Part shown: positions 41,875-50,996 of the stretch, piece by piece
Layout: every line of letters begins with the position of its first letter
How positions within the stretch are numbered: position 1 is the first letter of the stretch
The notes under the pieces: generated by a model
Seen by the model: only the letters and a program-made list of their open reading frames with translations
What the model was told of the DNA's origin: nothing
Databases searched by the model: none
Program-made: the position numbers and the translations under genes
Source: Propionibacteriales bacterium
GTDB lineage: Bacteria; Actinomycetota; Actinomycetes; Propionibacteriales; Nocardioidaceae
Reading direction: 5' to 3'
Assembly (NCBI GenBank): GCA_026392465.1
Contig: JAPLCA010000001.1
Location: 1 to 64,000, forward strand
DNA length: 64,000 bases

Positions 41875-42153
41875 GTGGCTATCTCCCGCAGCGACCTCGT
41901 CTCGGCCCTCGCCGAGAAGGCCGACACCACCAAGTCCACCGCCGACGACGTCCTCAGCGCGCTGGCCGACGTCCTCATCGACGCCGTCAGCAAGGGCGAG
42001 AAGGTCGCCATCCCCGGCATCCTCTCGGTCGAGCGCGTCTCGCGCGCCGCGCGCACGGGTCGCAACCCCGCGACCGGTGAGACGATCGACATCCCCGCCG
42101 GCTACGGCGTGAAGGTGAGCGCCGGCTCGAAGCTCAAGGCTGCCGCCAAGTGA
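41875..42153 (+). CDS. hupB: HU-family DNA-binding protein
   Basis: The 92-residue protein starts at GTG 41875 with AGGAG eight bases upstream; the track ORF adds shadow sequence. Sequence SRSDLVSALAEKADTTKSTA, IPGILSVERVSRAARTGRNP and ATGETIDIPAGYGVKVSAGS is a canonical HU body with the arm RTGRNPATGE. It lacks the long Lys/Ala-rich tail of mycobacterial HupB. It packs the nucleoid. A hairpin terminator follows. Confidence 0.95.
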   Translation: MAISRSDLVSALAEKADTTKSTADDVLSALADVLIDAVSKGEKVAIPGILSVERVSRAARTGRNPATGETIDIPAGYGVKVSAGSKLKAAAK

Positions 42154-42175
42154 GCTAGGCCCGTCAGCCACGGAG

Positions 42176-42207
42176 AGGCCCCCCGGACCACACGGTCCAG
42201 GGGGCCT
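42176..42207 (+). terminator. Intrinsic terminator after hupB
   Basis: AGGCCCCCCGGACC pairs with GGTCCAGGGGGCCT, followed by a short T run. It could also serve the convergent rhodanese gene. Confidence 0.8.
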
Positions 42208-42225
42208 TTCCGCGTCCGGGGACGC

Positions 42226-42534
42226 TCAGCTCTCGGTGGGACGACCCGCGGCCTCCCAGGCGTCCATGCCGCCGGCCAGGTTGACGACGTCGTGCCCCTG
42301 CTGCCCGAGCCATGCCGTGGCCCGCGCCGACCGACCGCCGAGGTGGCAGACGACGAGCGTGCGGGCCTGCGGGTCGAGCTCGCCGACGCGCGCGGGGAGG
42401 TCGCCGAGCGGCACGTGCACGGCGCCCGGGACGTGGCCGGCCTCCCACTCGTGGGGCTCGCGGACGTCCAGCACGACGAGGTCGTCGGGCAGCGGGTCGG
42501 GCAGGTCGGCAACGGTCGTCGTGGGCACGTCCAC
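42226..42534 (-). CDS. Rhodanese-like sulfurtransferase
   Basis: The 102-residue single-domain rhodanese starts at GTG 42534 with AGGAG upstream. LVVLDVREPHEWEAGHVPGA and the active loop VVCHLGGRSARA (Cys63) are intact, and GMDAWEAAGRP closes the fold. The loop CxxGGRS fits sulfur transfer from thiosulfate or persulfide carriers. It is divergent from the ATPase gene. Confidence 0.92.
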   Translation of the reverse strand: MDVPTTTVADLPDPLPDDLVVLDVREPHEWEAGHVPGAVHVPLGDLPARVGELDPQARTLVVCHLGGRSARATAWLGQQGHDVVNLAGGMDAWEAAGRPTES

Positions 42535-42648
42535 GGGGGCTCCTGAAAGGTCTGGCGCCCGTGCGGAGCAGGTCGCGCGCGGCGTCCGCGGCGGGAGGTG
42601 GGCCACACGGGCTGGATTATCGGCTGCTGACTGGTTACTTTGGACTAT

Positions 42649-43092
42649 ATGCACCCGGGCGGAGAACAGGTCGACGGCAACGCCGCGGCGACCACCCGTC
42701 CCTCCGCCACCGTGCGTCTGCCCTTCGAGCCGTCGACGCCGAGCATCGCCCGCACCAAGCTCGCCGGCTTCCTCACCGTGCACCGCGCGTCGTCGACCGT
42801 CATCGACGACGCCCTCATCGTGCTGAGCGAGATGGTCGCCAACGCCGTCGCGCACGGCCAGCCGTCCGACGACGGCACGATGGAGCTGGCGTGGACCATC
42901 GACCCCGAGCGGCAGCTGCTCGAGATCAGCGTCCACGACGACGGCCAGGGCGGTTCGCTCAAGCCGATCGACTTCGACGAGGACTCGCTCAGCGGTCGGG
43001 GGCTGTCGATCATCAACCGCGTCGCCGACCGCTGGTGGGTCGACATGTCGGCCGGCACTCGGGTGGGCGCCGAGCTGCCGCTCGCCCGCTGA
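42649..43092 (+). CDS. Anti-sigma-type ATP-binding protein (HATPase_c_2)
   Basis: The protein has 147 residues from ATG 42649 (TTG 42640 in the track). GHKL motifs: N-box EMVANAVAHGQ, G1 DDGQGG and G2 GRGLSIINRVADRW. Single-domain RsbW-like kinases bind sigma factors or phosphorylate anti-anti-sigma proteins. No partner gene is adjacent, so the target is unknown. Confidence 0.87.
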   Translation: MHPGGEQVDGNAAATTRPSATVRLPFEPSTPSIARTKLAGFLTVHRASSTVIDDALIVLSEMVANAVAHGQPSDDGTMELAWTIDPERQLLEISVHDDGQGGSLKPIDFDEDSLSGRGLSIINRVADRWWVDMSAGTRVGAELPLAR

Positions 43093-43158
43093 CCACCCCA
43101 CGGCCAGCAGCGACCCTGCGGCCTGCCGACGGCTGCACCCCTGGCTAGGGTGCGACCC

Positions 43159-44004
43159 ATGGGAAAGAAGTCGCGCCGCACGAAGGCGCCGAAGCCGGCC
43201 CGCATGCCGTTCGTCGCCCGCACGTTCGAGGGCCTTCCGCACGAGGGTGACTGGATCGCGCTGCGCGAGTTCGTGCCGTCCGCGACCGCCACCGTCACGC
43301 TCACCGACGGCGAGCAGGTGCGCGTGTGCTCGCTGCTGCCCGGTGGCGGCGCCGGCATCCGTCGGCCGGACGGCGAGATCTGGCTCGGCCTGCAGGTGCT
43401 GCACAACTACGGCGACGTCAGCCGCGACCTCGCCGGCGCCATCGAGGCCGCCCGCGAGACCGAGCCCGGCAACCCGGTCCGCCTGACCGACCCGGGCGTC
43501 GGCGACCGGCTGCAGCAGATCGTCGACCCTGCGTCGTCGTTCGACGTGGAGGCGCACGACGGCTTCGACTTCTGGGTCGAGGGCACCGACGCCGAGGGCT
43601 CCGAGGCGCTGGCCGCCGCGAACGAGTCGATCGCCCCCACGGAGCGCCTGACCTCGGTCGAGGCGGCCTACTGGGTCCGCATGGGCGACAAGCGCTACCT
43701 GCGCTGGGTCGTCACGGAGAGCGAGGCCACGGTGCTCGACGGCTTCGCGCGTCTCGCGGCCGCCGGCGAGGAGACCCTCGGCGACGGCACGAAGCTCATC
43801 GGCATGTTCCGCGCCCACGGGCTGCTCGTGCCGGTGTGGGAGATGGACCCGGCCGTCGTCGACGACGGAGCGGCTGCGCTGGAGGAGCCCGTCGCGGCCC
43901 TCGCCCAGCGGCTGGAGGGTGCGATCGCCGACGACGCGCCCCTCACCCAGGAGCAGCGCAACGCCCGCGCCAACCTCACCAGCCGTCAGCTCACCATCCG
44001 CTGA
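43159..44004 (+). CDS. DUF5926 family protein
   Basis: The protein has 281 residues from ATG 43159. It begins GKKSRRTKAPKPARMPFVAR and has VALREFVPSATATVTLTDG-like segments, matching the actinobacterial DUF5926 pattern. The N-terminus is basic and the rest acidic and soluble. Function unknown. The stop is followed by the first GTGGGGCCCCAC composite repeat. Confidence 0.8.
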   Translation: MGKKSRRTKAPKPARMPFVARTFEGLPHEGDWIALREFVPSATATVTLTDGEQVRVCSLLPGGGAGIRRPDGEIWLGLQVLHNYGDVSRDLAGAIEAARETEPGNPVRLTDPGVGDRLQQIVDPASSFDVEAHDGFDFWVEGTDAEGSEALAAANESIAPTERLTSVEAAYWVRMGDKRYLRWVVTESEATVLDGFARLAAAGEETLGDGTKLIGMFRAHGLLVPVWEMDPAVVDDGAAALEEPVAALAQRLEGAIADDAPLTQEQRNARANLTSRQLTIR

Positions 44005-44024
44005 CCCCGGCCCGACGCCCCCCT

Positions 44025-44099
44025 CACCCTTGGGGTGGGGCCCCACCCCAAGGGTGACTCCCCACCGCAGCGCTGAGGTGGGACGCACCCCTTGAGGTG
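44025..44099. repeat. Composite palindromic repeat, left copy
   Basis: It begins with a perfect 32-base palindrome (half-site CACCCTTGGGGTGGGG, 44025-44056) and continues with a CCCCACC/GGTGGG arm pair around GCAGCGCTGA, then GGGACGCACCCCTTGAGGTG. The same order of blocks recurs at 46159-46251, 2.1 kb away, on the other side of the permease-hydrolase pair. Confidence 0.8.
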
Positions 44100-44136
44100 G
44101 GGAGACGCGTCGGCCTCGACGTGGGACGCTGACCCC

Positions 44137-45615
44137 ATGAGCGAGCTGGACGCGGTCCGACGGGCCGGTATCGAGGTCACGGGCATCGAGATCGTCGACG
44201 AGGCGGAGCGCACGGCGAAGCCGTCGGACCTGTTCTGGCCCTGGTTCGCCGCGAACGTGTCGGTGTTCGGCATCTCCTACGGCAGCTTCGTGCTCGGCTT
44301 CCGGCTGTCGCTGGCGCAGGCCGTGGTCGTCACCGTCCTCGGCGTCGTGGTCTCGTTCGCGGCGTGCGGGCTCGTCGCGATCGCCGGCAAGCGCGGCTCG
44401 GCGCCCACGATGATCCTGAGCCGCGCGCCGTTCGGCGTCGTCGGCCAGAAGCTGCCCGGCGTCTTCAGCTGGCTGATCTCCATCGGCTGGGAGACCTTCC
44501 TGGCCATCACCGCGACCCTGGCCACGGCCACCGTCCTGCGCGAGCTCGGCTGGGGCGGCGGCACGGCCACGAAGGTCGTCGCCTGCGCCGTGATCGCCGC
44601 TCTGATCGTCGCCGCGTCGGTCGCGGGCTACCACGTGATCATGCGCCTGCAGTCGGTGCTGACCTGGCTCACCGGCGCCGCCACCATCGGCTACATCCTC
44701 CTCACGTTCGACCAGATCGACCTCGACCGCGTCACGTCGTTGCCCGGCGGCTCCGGCCAGGCCATGGTCGGGGCGTTCGTCATGGTCATGACCGGGTTCG
44801 GCTTCGGCTGGATCAACATCGCCGCGGACTGGTCGCGGTACCAGCGGCGCGACACGTCGGGCGCGCAGATCGTCGCGTGGAACACGCTGGCCGGGGCGCT
44901 CGCGCCCGTCGTGCTCGTGGTCTACGGCATCCTGCTCGCGGGCTCGTCCGACACCCTCAGCGCGGGCATCGTGAACGACCCCGTCGGCACGCTCGCGTCG
45001 GTCCTGCCCACCTGGTTCCTCGTGCCGTTCCTCGTCGCGTCGGTGCTGGCGCTCGTGTCGGGCGCCGTGCTCGGCATCTACTCCTCCGGGCTGACGCTCC
45101 TCAGCCTCGGCGTGCGCATCCCGCGGCCGGCCGCCGCGCTCGTCGACGGCGTCATCCTGACGGCAGGCACGGTGTACGTCGTGTTCGTCGCGCAGACGTT
45201 CCTCGGCCCCTTCCAGAGCTTCCTCATCACGCTCGGCGTCCCCGTCGCCGCCTGGGCCGGCATCATGATCGGCGACATCGCCCTGCGACGGCGCGACTAC
45301 GACGAGGCGGCGCTGTTCGACGCCTCGGGACGCTACGGCGCCGTCGCGTGGACGTCGGTGGTGACGATGGTCGTCGCGTCAGTCGTGGGCTGGGGCCTGG
45401 TCGTCAACCAGATCTCCGGCACGGCGTGGAACGACTGGCAGGGCTACCTCATCGAGCCGTTCGGGCTCGGCGCCCGCCTGCCCGACGGCGCCGGTTGGGA
45501 CGGTGCATGGCCGTACGCGAACCTCGGCGTGCTGGCCGCCTTCGCGATCGGGCTGCTCGTCACCCTCGTCGCGCGGCGCTCGACCGTGCGTCGCCAGGAG
45601 GCCGGTGCCGCGTGA
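44137..45615 (+). CDS. NCS1 family nucleobase (cytosine/purine) permease
   Basis: The protein has 492 residues from ATG 44137. About 12 helices; the NCS1 start LFWPWFAANVSVFGISYGSF, ILSRAPFGVVGQKLPGVFSW, and the conserved GFGWINIAADWSRYQRRDTS loop are clear. These permeases import cytosine, purines, allantoin or hydantoins with Na+ or H+. The hydrolase gene ten bases on is in the same operon, suggesting a ring-opening or deamination pathway for the imported compound. Confidence 0.92.
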   Translation: MSELDAVRRAGIEVTGIEIVDEAERTAKPSDLFWPWFAANVSVFGISYGSFVLGFRLSLAQAVVVTVLGVVVSFAACGLVAIAGKRGSAPTMILSRAPFGVVGQKLPGVFSWLISIGWETFLAITATLATATVLRELGWGGGTATKVVACAVIAALIVAASVAGYHVIMRLQSVLTWLTGAATIGYILLTFDQIDLDRVTSLPGGSGQAMVGAFVMVMTGFGFGWINIAADWSRYQRRDTSGAQIVAWNTLAGALAPVVLVVYGILLAGSSDTLSAGIVNDPVGTLASVLPTWFLVPFLVASVLALVSGAVLGIYSSGLTLLSLGVRIPRPAAALVDGVILTAGTVYVVFVAQTFLGPFQSFLITLGVPVAAWAGIMIGDIALRRRDYDEAALFDASGRYGAVAWTSVVTMVVASVVGWGLVVNQISGTAWNDWQGYLIEPFGLGARLPDGAGWDGAWPYANLGVLAAFAIGLLVTLVARRSTVRRQEAGAA

Positions 45616-45625
45616 GGGTCGGGGC

Positions 45626-46147
45626 ATGACGCAGACCTGGTTGGTGGTCGTCGACCCGCAGCGGGTCTTCGCCAACCCCGCGTCGCCGTGGGGCTCGCCG
45701 ATGTTCGCCGCGACCCTCGAGCCGGTGCGTGCCCTGGCGGCGACGATGCCGACGATCGTCACGCGCTGGGTGCCGGCTCCCTACGCCGAGCGGGTCGGGT
45801 CGTGGCGGGCCTACTTCGACGCCTGGCCGTTCGCCGACCGGCCGGCCGACGACCCGATGTTCGACGTCGTGCCCGAGCTGGCCGACGTCGCGGCGGCGTC
45901 GACGGTGGTGGCGGCGCCGACCTTCGGCAAGTGGGACGTCGTGCGGGCGGTGACCGGCGAGGCCCCGGACCTCGTCGTCGCCGGCGTCTCGACCGACTGC
46001 TGCGTGCTGTCGACCGTGCTCGCCGCCGCCGACGCCGGAGCCACCGTGCGGGTGGCCGTCGACGCATGCGCCGGCTCGACGCTCGAGAACCACCGTCGCG
46101 CCCTCGACGCCATGGCCCTCTACGCGCCCCAGGTCACCCTCGCCTGA
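45626..46147 (+). CDS. Isochorismatase-like cysteine hydrolase
   Basis: The 173-residue protein from ATG 45626 has the family triad: Asp in VVVDPQRVFANP, Lys in FGKWDVVRA, and Cys in AGVSTDCCVLSTVLAA. It belongs with nicotinamidase, biuret and ureidoacrylate hydrolases. Pairing with an NCS1 permease suggests an amide or ureide from nucleobase breakdown. Substrate not fixed by sequence. Confidence 0.9.
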   Translation: MTQTWLVVVDPQRVFANPASPWGSPMFAATLEPVRALAATMPTIVTRWVPAPYAERVGSWRAYFDAWPFADRPADDPMFDVVPELADVAAASTVVAAPTFGKWDVVRAVTGEAPDLVVAGVSTDCCVLSTVLAAADAGATVRVAVDACAGSTLENHRRALDAMALYAPQVTLA

Positions 46148-46158
46148 CCCATCCCGCG

Positions 46159-46382
46159 CACCCTTGGGGTGGGGCCCCACCCCAAGAGTGACCTCCCACC
46201 CCCGCGCTGAGGTGGGACGCATTCTTTGGGTGGGGCCCCACCCGAAGAATGTCCGCCCGACGTCCGCCCGCGGGGGACGCTGACCGACGTCACCGCCGCT
46301 CATCACCCCCACCCGAAGGATTCACCCCACCCCAGCGCTGGGTGGGTGAGTCACCCTTTGGGTGGGGCCCAACCCCAAGGGC
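46159..46382. repeat. Cluster of GTGGGGCCCCAC palindromes, right copy
   Basis: The cluster contains a 32-base palindrome with one mismatch (46159-46190), a second at 46220-46251 (half-site CATTCTTTGGGTGGGG), an ACCCAGCGCTGGGT-type palindrome near 46330, and a degenerate GGGTGGGGCCC copy at 46353-46382. The first two repeat the block order seen at 44025-44099. It lies between convergent hydrolase and arginine deiminase genes; no gene is seen. Confidence 0.8.
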
Positions 46383-46405
46383 GGCGAGGGTGGGGGGAGG
46401 GTGGG

Positions 46406-47626
46406 TCAGTCGCGGAGGACGGGGCAGGACATGCAGCGCGGGCCGCCGCGGCCCGACCCGAGCTCGGAGCCGCTGATGGCCACGACCTCGATGCCGTGCT
46501 CCTCCAGGCGGGCGTTGGTCTGCTCGTTGCGCTCGTAGGCGACGGCGAGACGGGCGTCGATGGCGAGGGTGTTGTTGCCGTCGTCCCACTGCTCCCGCTC
46601 GGCGGTCACCGGGTCGAGGCCGGTGTCGATGCGGTGCAGGCGCTCGATGCCCATCGCGTCGGCCGCGGCGGCGAAGAACGACCGCTCCGGACCGACCCGC
46701 AGGTCGCCGTCGTCGTCGAGGGTCACCGCCAGCGCGCGCAGCTGGTCGGCCATGTTCGGGTAGATCACGACGGTGTCGACGTCGACCATCGTGACGATCG
46801 TGTCGAGGTGCATCGTGGCGCGCTCCTGGGCGATCGGCACCGCCAGGACCGTCTCGGCGAGCGCTCCACCTCCTGCGGCCCCCGGCCCCGCACCCCCGCC
46901 GGGCGCCAGCACCTGCGCCGCGAACCGCTCGAACCCGGCCGGGGTGGTCCGCTCCCCGACCCCGACCGCGACGACGCCGGGCGCGAGCAGCAGCACGTCA
47001 CCGCCCTCCAGGTGCTCCAGGTGCGGGCCGTGGACGCGCTCGACGCCTGCGAAGCGCGGGTGGTGGGCGTAGACGAGGCCGGTCAGCTGCGTCTCGCGGA
47101 CGCGCGCCGGCATCGCCAGGCTCGTCACGGCCACCCGGTCGGGCAGCCAGACGGAGGAGTCGCGGGTGAAGAGCAGGTTGGGCAGCGGGTCGACGAGGAA
47201 GTCGTCGGGACGCAGCAGGCTCGTGACGATGCTGCGGTGCGCGACCTCGTCGTTGCGCAGGCCCGCGGTCACGACCGCGGCGAGGTCGGCGGGCGCGAGG
47301 TCCGACAGCGCGGCCACCAGGTAGCGACGCAGGCTGTCGCCGAGGTGCAGCGTCGACGTCGTGCTCTCGACGATCTCGGCCCGCGCGTCGGCCTGCTCGA
47401 GGGTCTCGGTGAGCAGCTCGACGAGGTACAGCACCTCGACGTCGTGGTCGCGCAGCGCCTGCGCGAACGCGTCGTGCTCGTCCTGGGCGCGCCCCAGCCA
47501 GGGGATGCCGTCGAACAGCAGCGAGTCGTTGTTACGCGGCGTCAGCCGCGCGAGCTCCTGGCCCGGCCGGTGCAGCAGCACCGTCCGCAGGCGGCCGACC
47601 TCGCTCGAGGCACCCCACGTCGTCAT
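46406..47626 (-). CDS. arcA: Arginine deiminase
   Basis: The 406-residue protein has the deiminase motifs LLFTRDSSVWLPD, HLEHLEGGDVLLL and a C-terminal GGPRCMSCPV with catalytic Cys. MHLDTIVTMVDVDTVVIYPN is the conserved His segment. It converts arginine to citrulline and ammonia. No ornithine transcarbamylase or carbamate kinase is next to it, so this may be a stand-alone acid-stress or arginine-use enzyme. Confidence 0.95.
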   Translation of the reverse strand: MTTWGASSEVGRLRTVLLHRPGQELARLTPRNNDSLLFDGIPWLGRAQDEHDAFAQALRDHDVEVLYLVELLTETLEQADARAEIVESTTSTLHLGDSLRRYLVAALSDLAPADLAAVVTAGLRNDEVAHRSIVTSLLRPDDFLVDPLPNLLFTRDSSVWLPDRVAVTSLAMPARVRETQLTGLVYAHHPRFAGVERVHGPHLEHLEGGDVLLLAPGVVAVGVGERTTPAGFERFAAQVLAPGGGAGPGAAGGGALAETVLAVPIAQERATMHLDTIVTMVDVDTVVIYPNMADQLRALAVTLDDDGDLRVGPERSFFAAAADAMGIERLHRIDTGLDPVTAEREQWDDGNNTLAIDARLAVAYERNEQTNARLEEHGIEVVAISGSELGSGRGGPRCMSCPVLRD

Positions 47627-47635
47627 GCGCCCACC

Positions 47636-49609
47636 CTAGGTGGCGTCGGGCACCAGCCAGAGCACCCCGGCCGGAGGCAGCTGCACGGACGCCGACGCGG
47701 CGAAGCCGTGGTGCGGCACGCCCTCGGCCTCCACAGCACCGAGGTTGCCCACCCCGGAGCCGCCGTACGCCTGCGCGTCGGTGTTCAGCACCTCGCGCCA
47801 CCGGCCCAGGAGCGGCAGCCCCACGCGGTAGTCGTGGTGCGGCGCGCCGGAGAAGTTCGCCAGGCACGCCAGCTGCGACCCGTCGCTGCCGATCCGCAGG
47901 AAGCACACGACGTTCCCCGCGACGTCCGACGCGTCGATCCACCGGAAGCCGTCGGGGGTGGTGTCGGCGGTGTGGAGCGCCGGCATCGAGCGGTACGTCT
48001 GGTTCAGGTCGGCGACCAGCTCGAGGACGCCCGCGTGCAGCGGGTCGCGCAGCTCGTCCCAGTCGAGCCCGCGGGACTCCGCCCACTCGCCCTCCTGCCC
48101 GAACTCCCCGCCCATGAACAGCATCTGCTTGCCGGGGTGGGCCCACATGAACGCCAGCAGGGAGCGCACGCCGGCCGCCTTGTTCCACGCGTCGCCCGGC
48201 ATCCGGCCCCACAACGACCCCTTGCCGTGCACGACCTCGTCGTGGGAGAGCGGCAGCACGAAGTTCTCGGTCCAGGCGTAGTCGATGGCGAACGTCATCT
48301 CCCCGTGGTGGTACGAGCGGTGCACGGGGTCGTGGCCCAGGTAGGAGAGCGTGTCGTGCATCCAGCCCATGTTCCACTAGAAGCCGAAGCCGAGCCCGCC
48401 CGCGTCGGTGGGTGCGCTGACCCCCGGCCACGCCGTCGACTCCTCGGCGACCATCATCACGCCGGGGTGGTGCTTGTAGACCGTCGCGTTGAGCTCCTGC
48501 AACAGCTGCACGGCCTCGAGGTTCTCGCGTCCGCCGTGCTTGTTGGGCACCCACTCGCCGTCGTTGCGCGAGTAGTCGAGGTAGAGCATCGACGCGACGG
48601 CGTCGACGCGGAGGCCGTCGAGGTGGAACTCCTCGAGCCAGAACAGTGCGTTGGCGACGAGGAAGTTGCGCACCTCCGGGCGACCGAAGTCGAAGACGTA
48701 CGTGCCCCAGTCGGGCTGCTCGCCGCGGCGGGGGTCCGGGTGCTCGTAGAGCGGGGTGCCGTCGAAGCGGGCGAGGGCCCACTCGTCCTTCGGGAAGTGC
48801 GCAGGCACCCAGTCGACGATGACCCCGAGGCCCCGCTGGTGCAGCTCGTCGACGAACCAGCGGAAGTCGTCGGGCGATCCGAACCGCGACGTCGGCGCGT
48901 AGTACGACGTGACCTGGTAGCCCCAGGAGCCGCCGAAGGGATGCTCGGCGACCGGCAGCAGCTCGACGTGGGTGAAACCCATCTCGAGGAGGTAGTCGCC
49001 CAGCTCCTCGGCGAGCTCGCGGTACGTGAGCCCGGGTCGCCACGACCCGAGGTGCACCTCGTAGATGCTCACGGGGGCCTCGGCCCAGCGGGTCGCGTCG
49101 CGCTGCTCGACCCAGGCGTCGTCGCGCCAGCGGTGCGCGGGCTCGACGACGACCGACGCCGTCGCGGGCGGCACCTCGGTGCCGAAGGCGAGCGGGTCGA
49201 TCTTCTCGTGCCAGGCGCCGTCGGCACCCTCGACGCGGAACTTGTACCGGGTGCCGGCGCCGACGCCCGGGACGAACAGGTCCCAGACACCCGGTCCGCC
49301 GAGCGGTCGCATGGCGTGCGCGCCGCCGTCCCAGCCGTTGAAGTCGCCGACGAGCTGCACGCTGCGGGCGTTCGGGGCCCAGAGCGCGAACGAGGTGCCC
49401 TCCACGGGGCCGTCGGTGCCGTCGTGGGTGCGGACGTGGGCGCCCAGCACGTCCCAGAGCCGCTCGTGGCGACCCTCGCCGATGAGGTGCAGGTCGAGCT
49501 CGCCGACCGCGACGGGCCAGCCGTCCGCGGGCTCGCCGCTGGTGGACGCCCCGCCGTCGGGGGTGTTGCCGTCGGGGGTGCTGCCGGTGGGGATGCTTCC
49601 GGACGTCAT
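47636..49609 (-). pseudogene. glgB: 1,4-alpha-glucan branching enzyme interrupted by in-frame TAG
   Basis: The reading frame from ATG 49609 is conserved throughout (657 codons) except for a TAG at 48377-48379. Upstream it reads GGLGFGF and downstream [16 protein letters not shown]; the family has Lys between them ([12 protein letters not shown]), so AAG to TAG explains it. The nucleophile ([15 protein letters not shown]) and acid/base (MVAEEST) lie before the stop; the third Asp ([12 protein letters not shown]) lies after it. A 410-residue product would be inactive. The CBM48 and catalytic domains are otherwise normal. Confidence 0.9.
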
Positions 49610-49610
49610 G

Positions 49611-50996
49611 TCAGGCCTCCTCGGTGAGGATGCGGGCGATGGAGCCGAGCGGCACGTCGGTCCAGTCGGGCCGGTTGGCGTGCTCGTAGCCCACCTCGTA
49701 GACCGCCTTGTCGAGCTCGAACCCGCGCAGCAGCACGGCCTCGTCGCGCGGGTCGTGCCCGGCCGCCTTGGCGTAGCCGTCGCAGAACGCGGTCCGGTTG
49801 TGGACGGCCCACGCGTCGGCGCGCTCGCGGCGGTCGGCGTCGTGCGGCTGGCCCACGAGCAGCTGGTGGGCGGCGTAGTCGAAGGAGCGGAGCATGCCGG
49901 CGACGTCGCGCAACGGCGAGCGCAGCGCCGAGCGCTCCGCGAGGCTGGCCGCGGGCTCCCCCTCGAAGTCCAGGACGAGCCACCCGGCGACGGTGCGCAG
50001 CACCTGGCCGAGGTGCAGGTCGCCGTGGACGGGCTGCAGCGGCTGCCGCAGCTCGACGTCGGCGACGGACTGGAAGGCCGCGCGGATGCCGTCGGCGTGC
50101 TCCCGCAGGGCGGGGACCACGGCGGCCACCCGGTCGAGCCGACGCTCCATCGCCCCGACCGTGCGGGCGAGGTCGTCGCTCGCGGCCGTCTCGGTGCCCA
50201 GGGCGCGGGCGAGGTCGGCGTGGACGTCGGCCACGGCGCGACCGAGCCGGTAGGCCTCGCCGGAGAAGTCGCCACCGAGGTCGCCGGGCGGCAGCCCCGC
50301 GTCGTCGGCCATGTAGTCGCGGACGCTCGTGGTGGCCATGACCCAGCCGTCGGCGGCGTCGGGCAGGAACCGCTGCAGCATCGCGAAGGTGACCTCGTCG
50401 TCACCCAGCACCCCGCTGATCGCGCCGAGCGGCTCGGCGACGTGCGCCGACCCGACCTCGCGCAGCGCACGGTGCAGCACGAGGTCCTTGTTCGTGCCCG
50501 GCGTCAGCCGCCGGAAGAGCTTGAGGATGTACTGGCCGCCGTACACGAGCGAGGTGTTGCTCTGCTCCGACGTGATCGGGTGGGCGCGCAGCCCGGTCAC
50601 GAGCTCGGCGCCCGGCTCGGGCTCGAACCGCAGGTCGCCCACGACGTCGCCGGCGGCCACGTGGTCGAGCAGCACGCCGGTGAGGTCGGCGTCGCCGCTG
50701 GCCTCGTACCAGACGGGACCGTCCTCGACCCCGATCGCCGCGGCCGCCGGGACGTCCGGCAGGCCGTCGCTGCGTCGCCCCAGCAGCAGCTGGTAGGGCT
50801 CGGTGCGGTCGTCCTGCCCGACCTCGACCACGAGGTGCACGAGGGTCGGGTCTCCGTCCTCGACGACGGTCCAGGCCAGCGGCCGCACGGTGGTCACCTC
50901 GCGGTCCTTGCCCCCGAACCACCGCTGGGAGGGCAGCCAGCCGGGCAGGGCCGCGGCGACCTGGTCGACGTCGTGCTGGGTCACGGGCTGGCTCAC
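49611..50996 (-). CDS. mak: Maltokinase
   Basis: The protein has 461 residues from GTG 50996, overlapping the treS stop (GTGA). The N-cap [20 protein letters not shown] is typical of Pep2/Mak; kinase residues are in [20 protein letters not shown] and [15 protein letters not shown]. It phosphorylates maltose from TreS to maltose-1-phosphate, the GlgE donor. It follows treS directly and ends one base before the glgB start. Confidence 0.95.
   Translation of the reverse strand: MSQPVTQHDVDQVAAALPGWLPSQRWFGGKDREVTTVRPLAWTVVEDGDPTLVHLVVEVGQDDRTEPYQLLLGRRSDGLPDVPAAAAIGVEDGPVWYEASGDADLTGVLLDHVAAGDVVGDLRFEPEPGAELVTGLRAHPITSEQSNTSLVYGGQYILKLFRRLTPGTNKDLVLHRALREVGSAHVAEPLGAISGVLGDDEVTFAMLQRFLPDAADGWVMATTSVRDYMADDAGLPPGDLGGDFSGEAYRLGRAVADVHADLARALGTETAASDDLARTVGAMERRLDRVAAVVPALREHADGIRAAFQSVADVELRQPLQPVHGDLHLGQVLRTVAGWLVLDFEGEPAASLAERSALRSPLRDVAGMLRSFDYAAHQLLVGQPHDADRRERADAWAVHNRTAFCDGYAKAAGHDPRDEAVLLRGFELDKAVYEVGYEHANRPDWTDVPLGSIARILTEEA

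Noticed and set aside
48377-48379. TAG in glgB as a pyrrolysine or programmed read-through codon
   Set aside because: The site is a conserved Lys in GlgB, pyrrolysine is not known for this family or lineage, and a single A-to-T change is simpler.
46226-49627. Track ORF of 1133 residues on the plus strand
   Set aside because: It is antisense to arcA, glgB and part of mak; composition is His/Arg/Val-rich shadow typical of high-GC DNA and no domain is visible.
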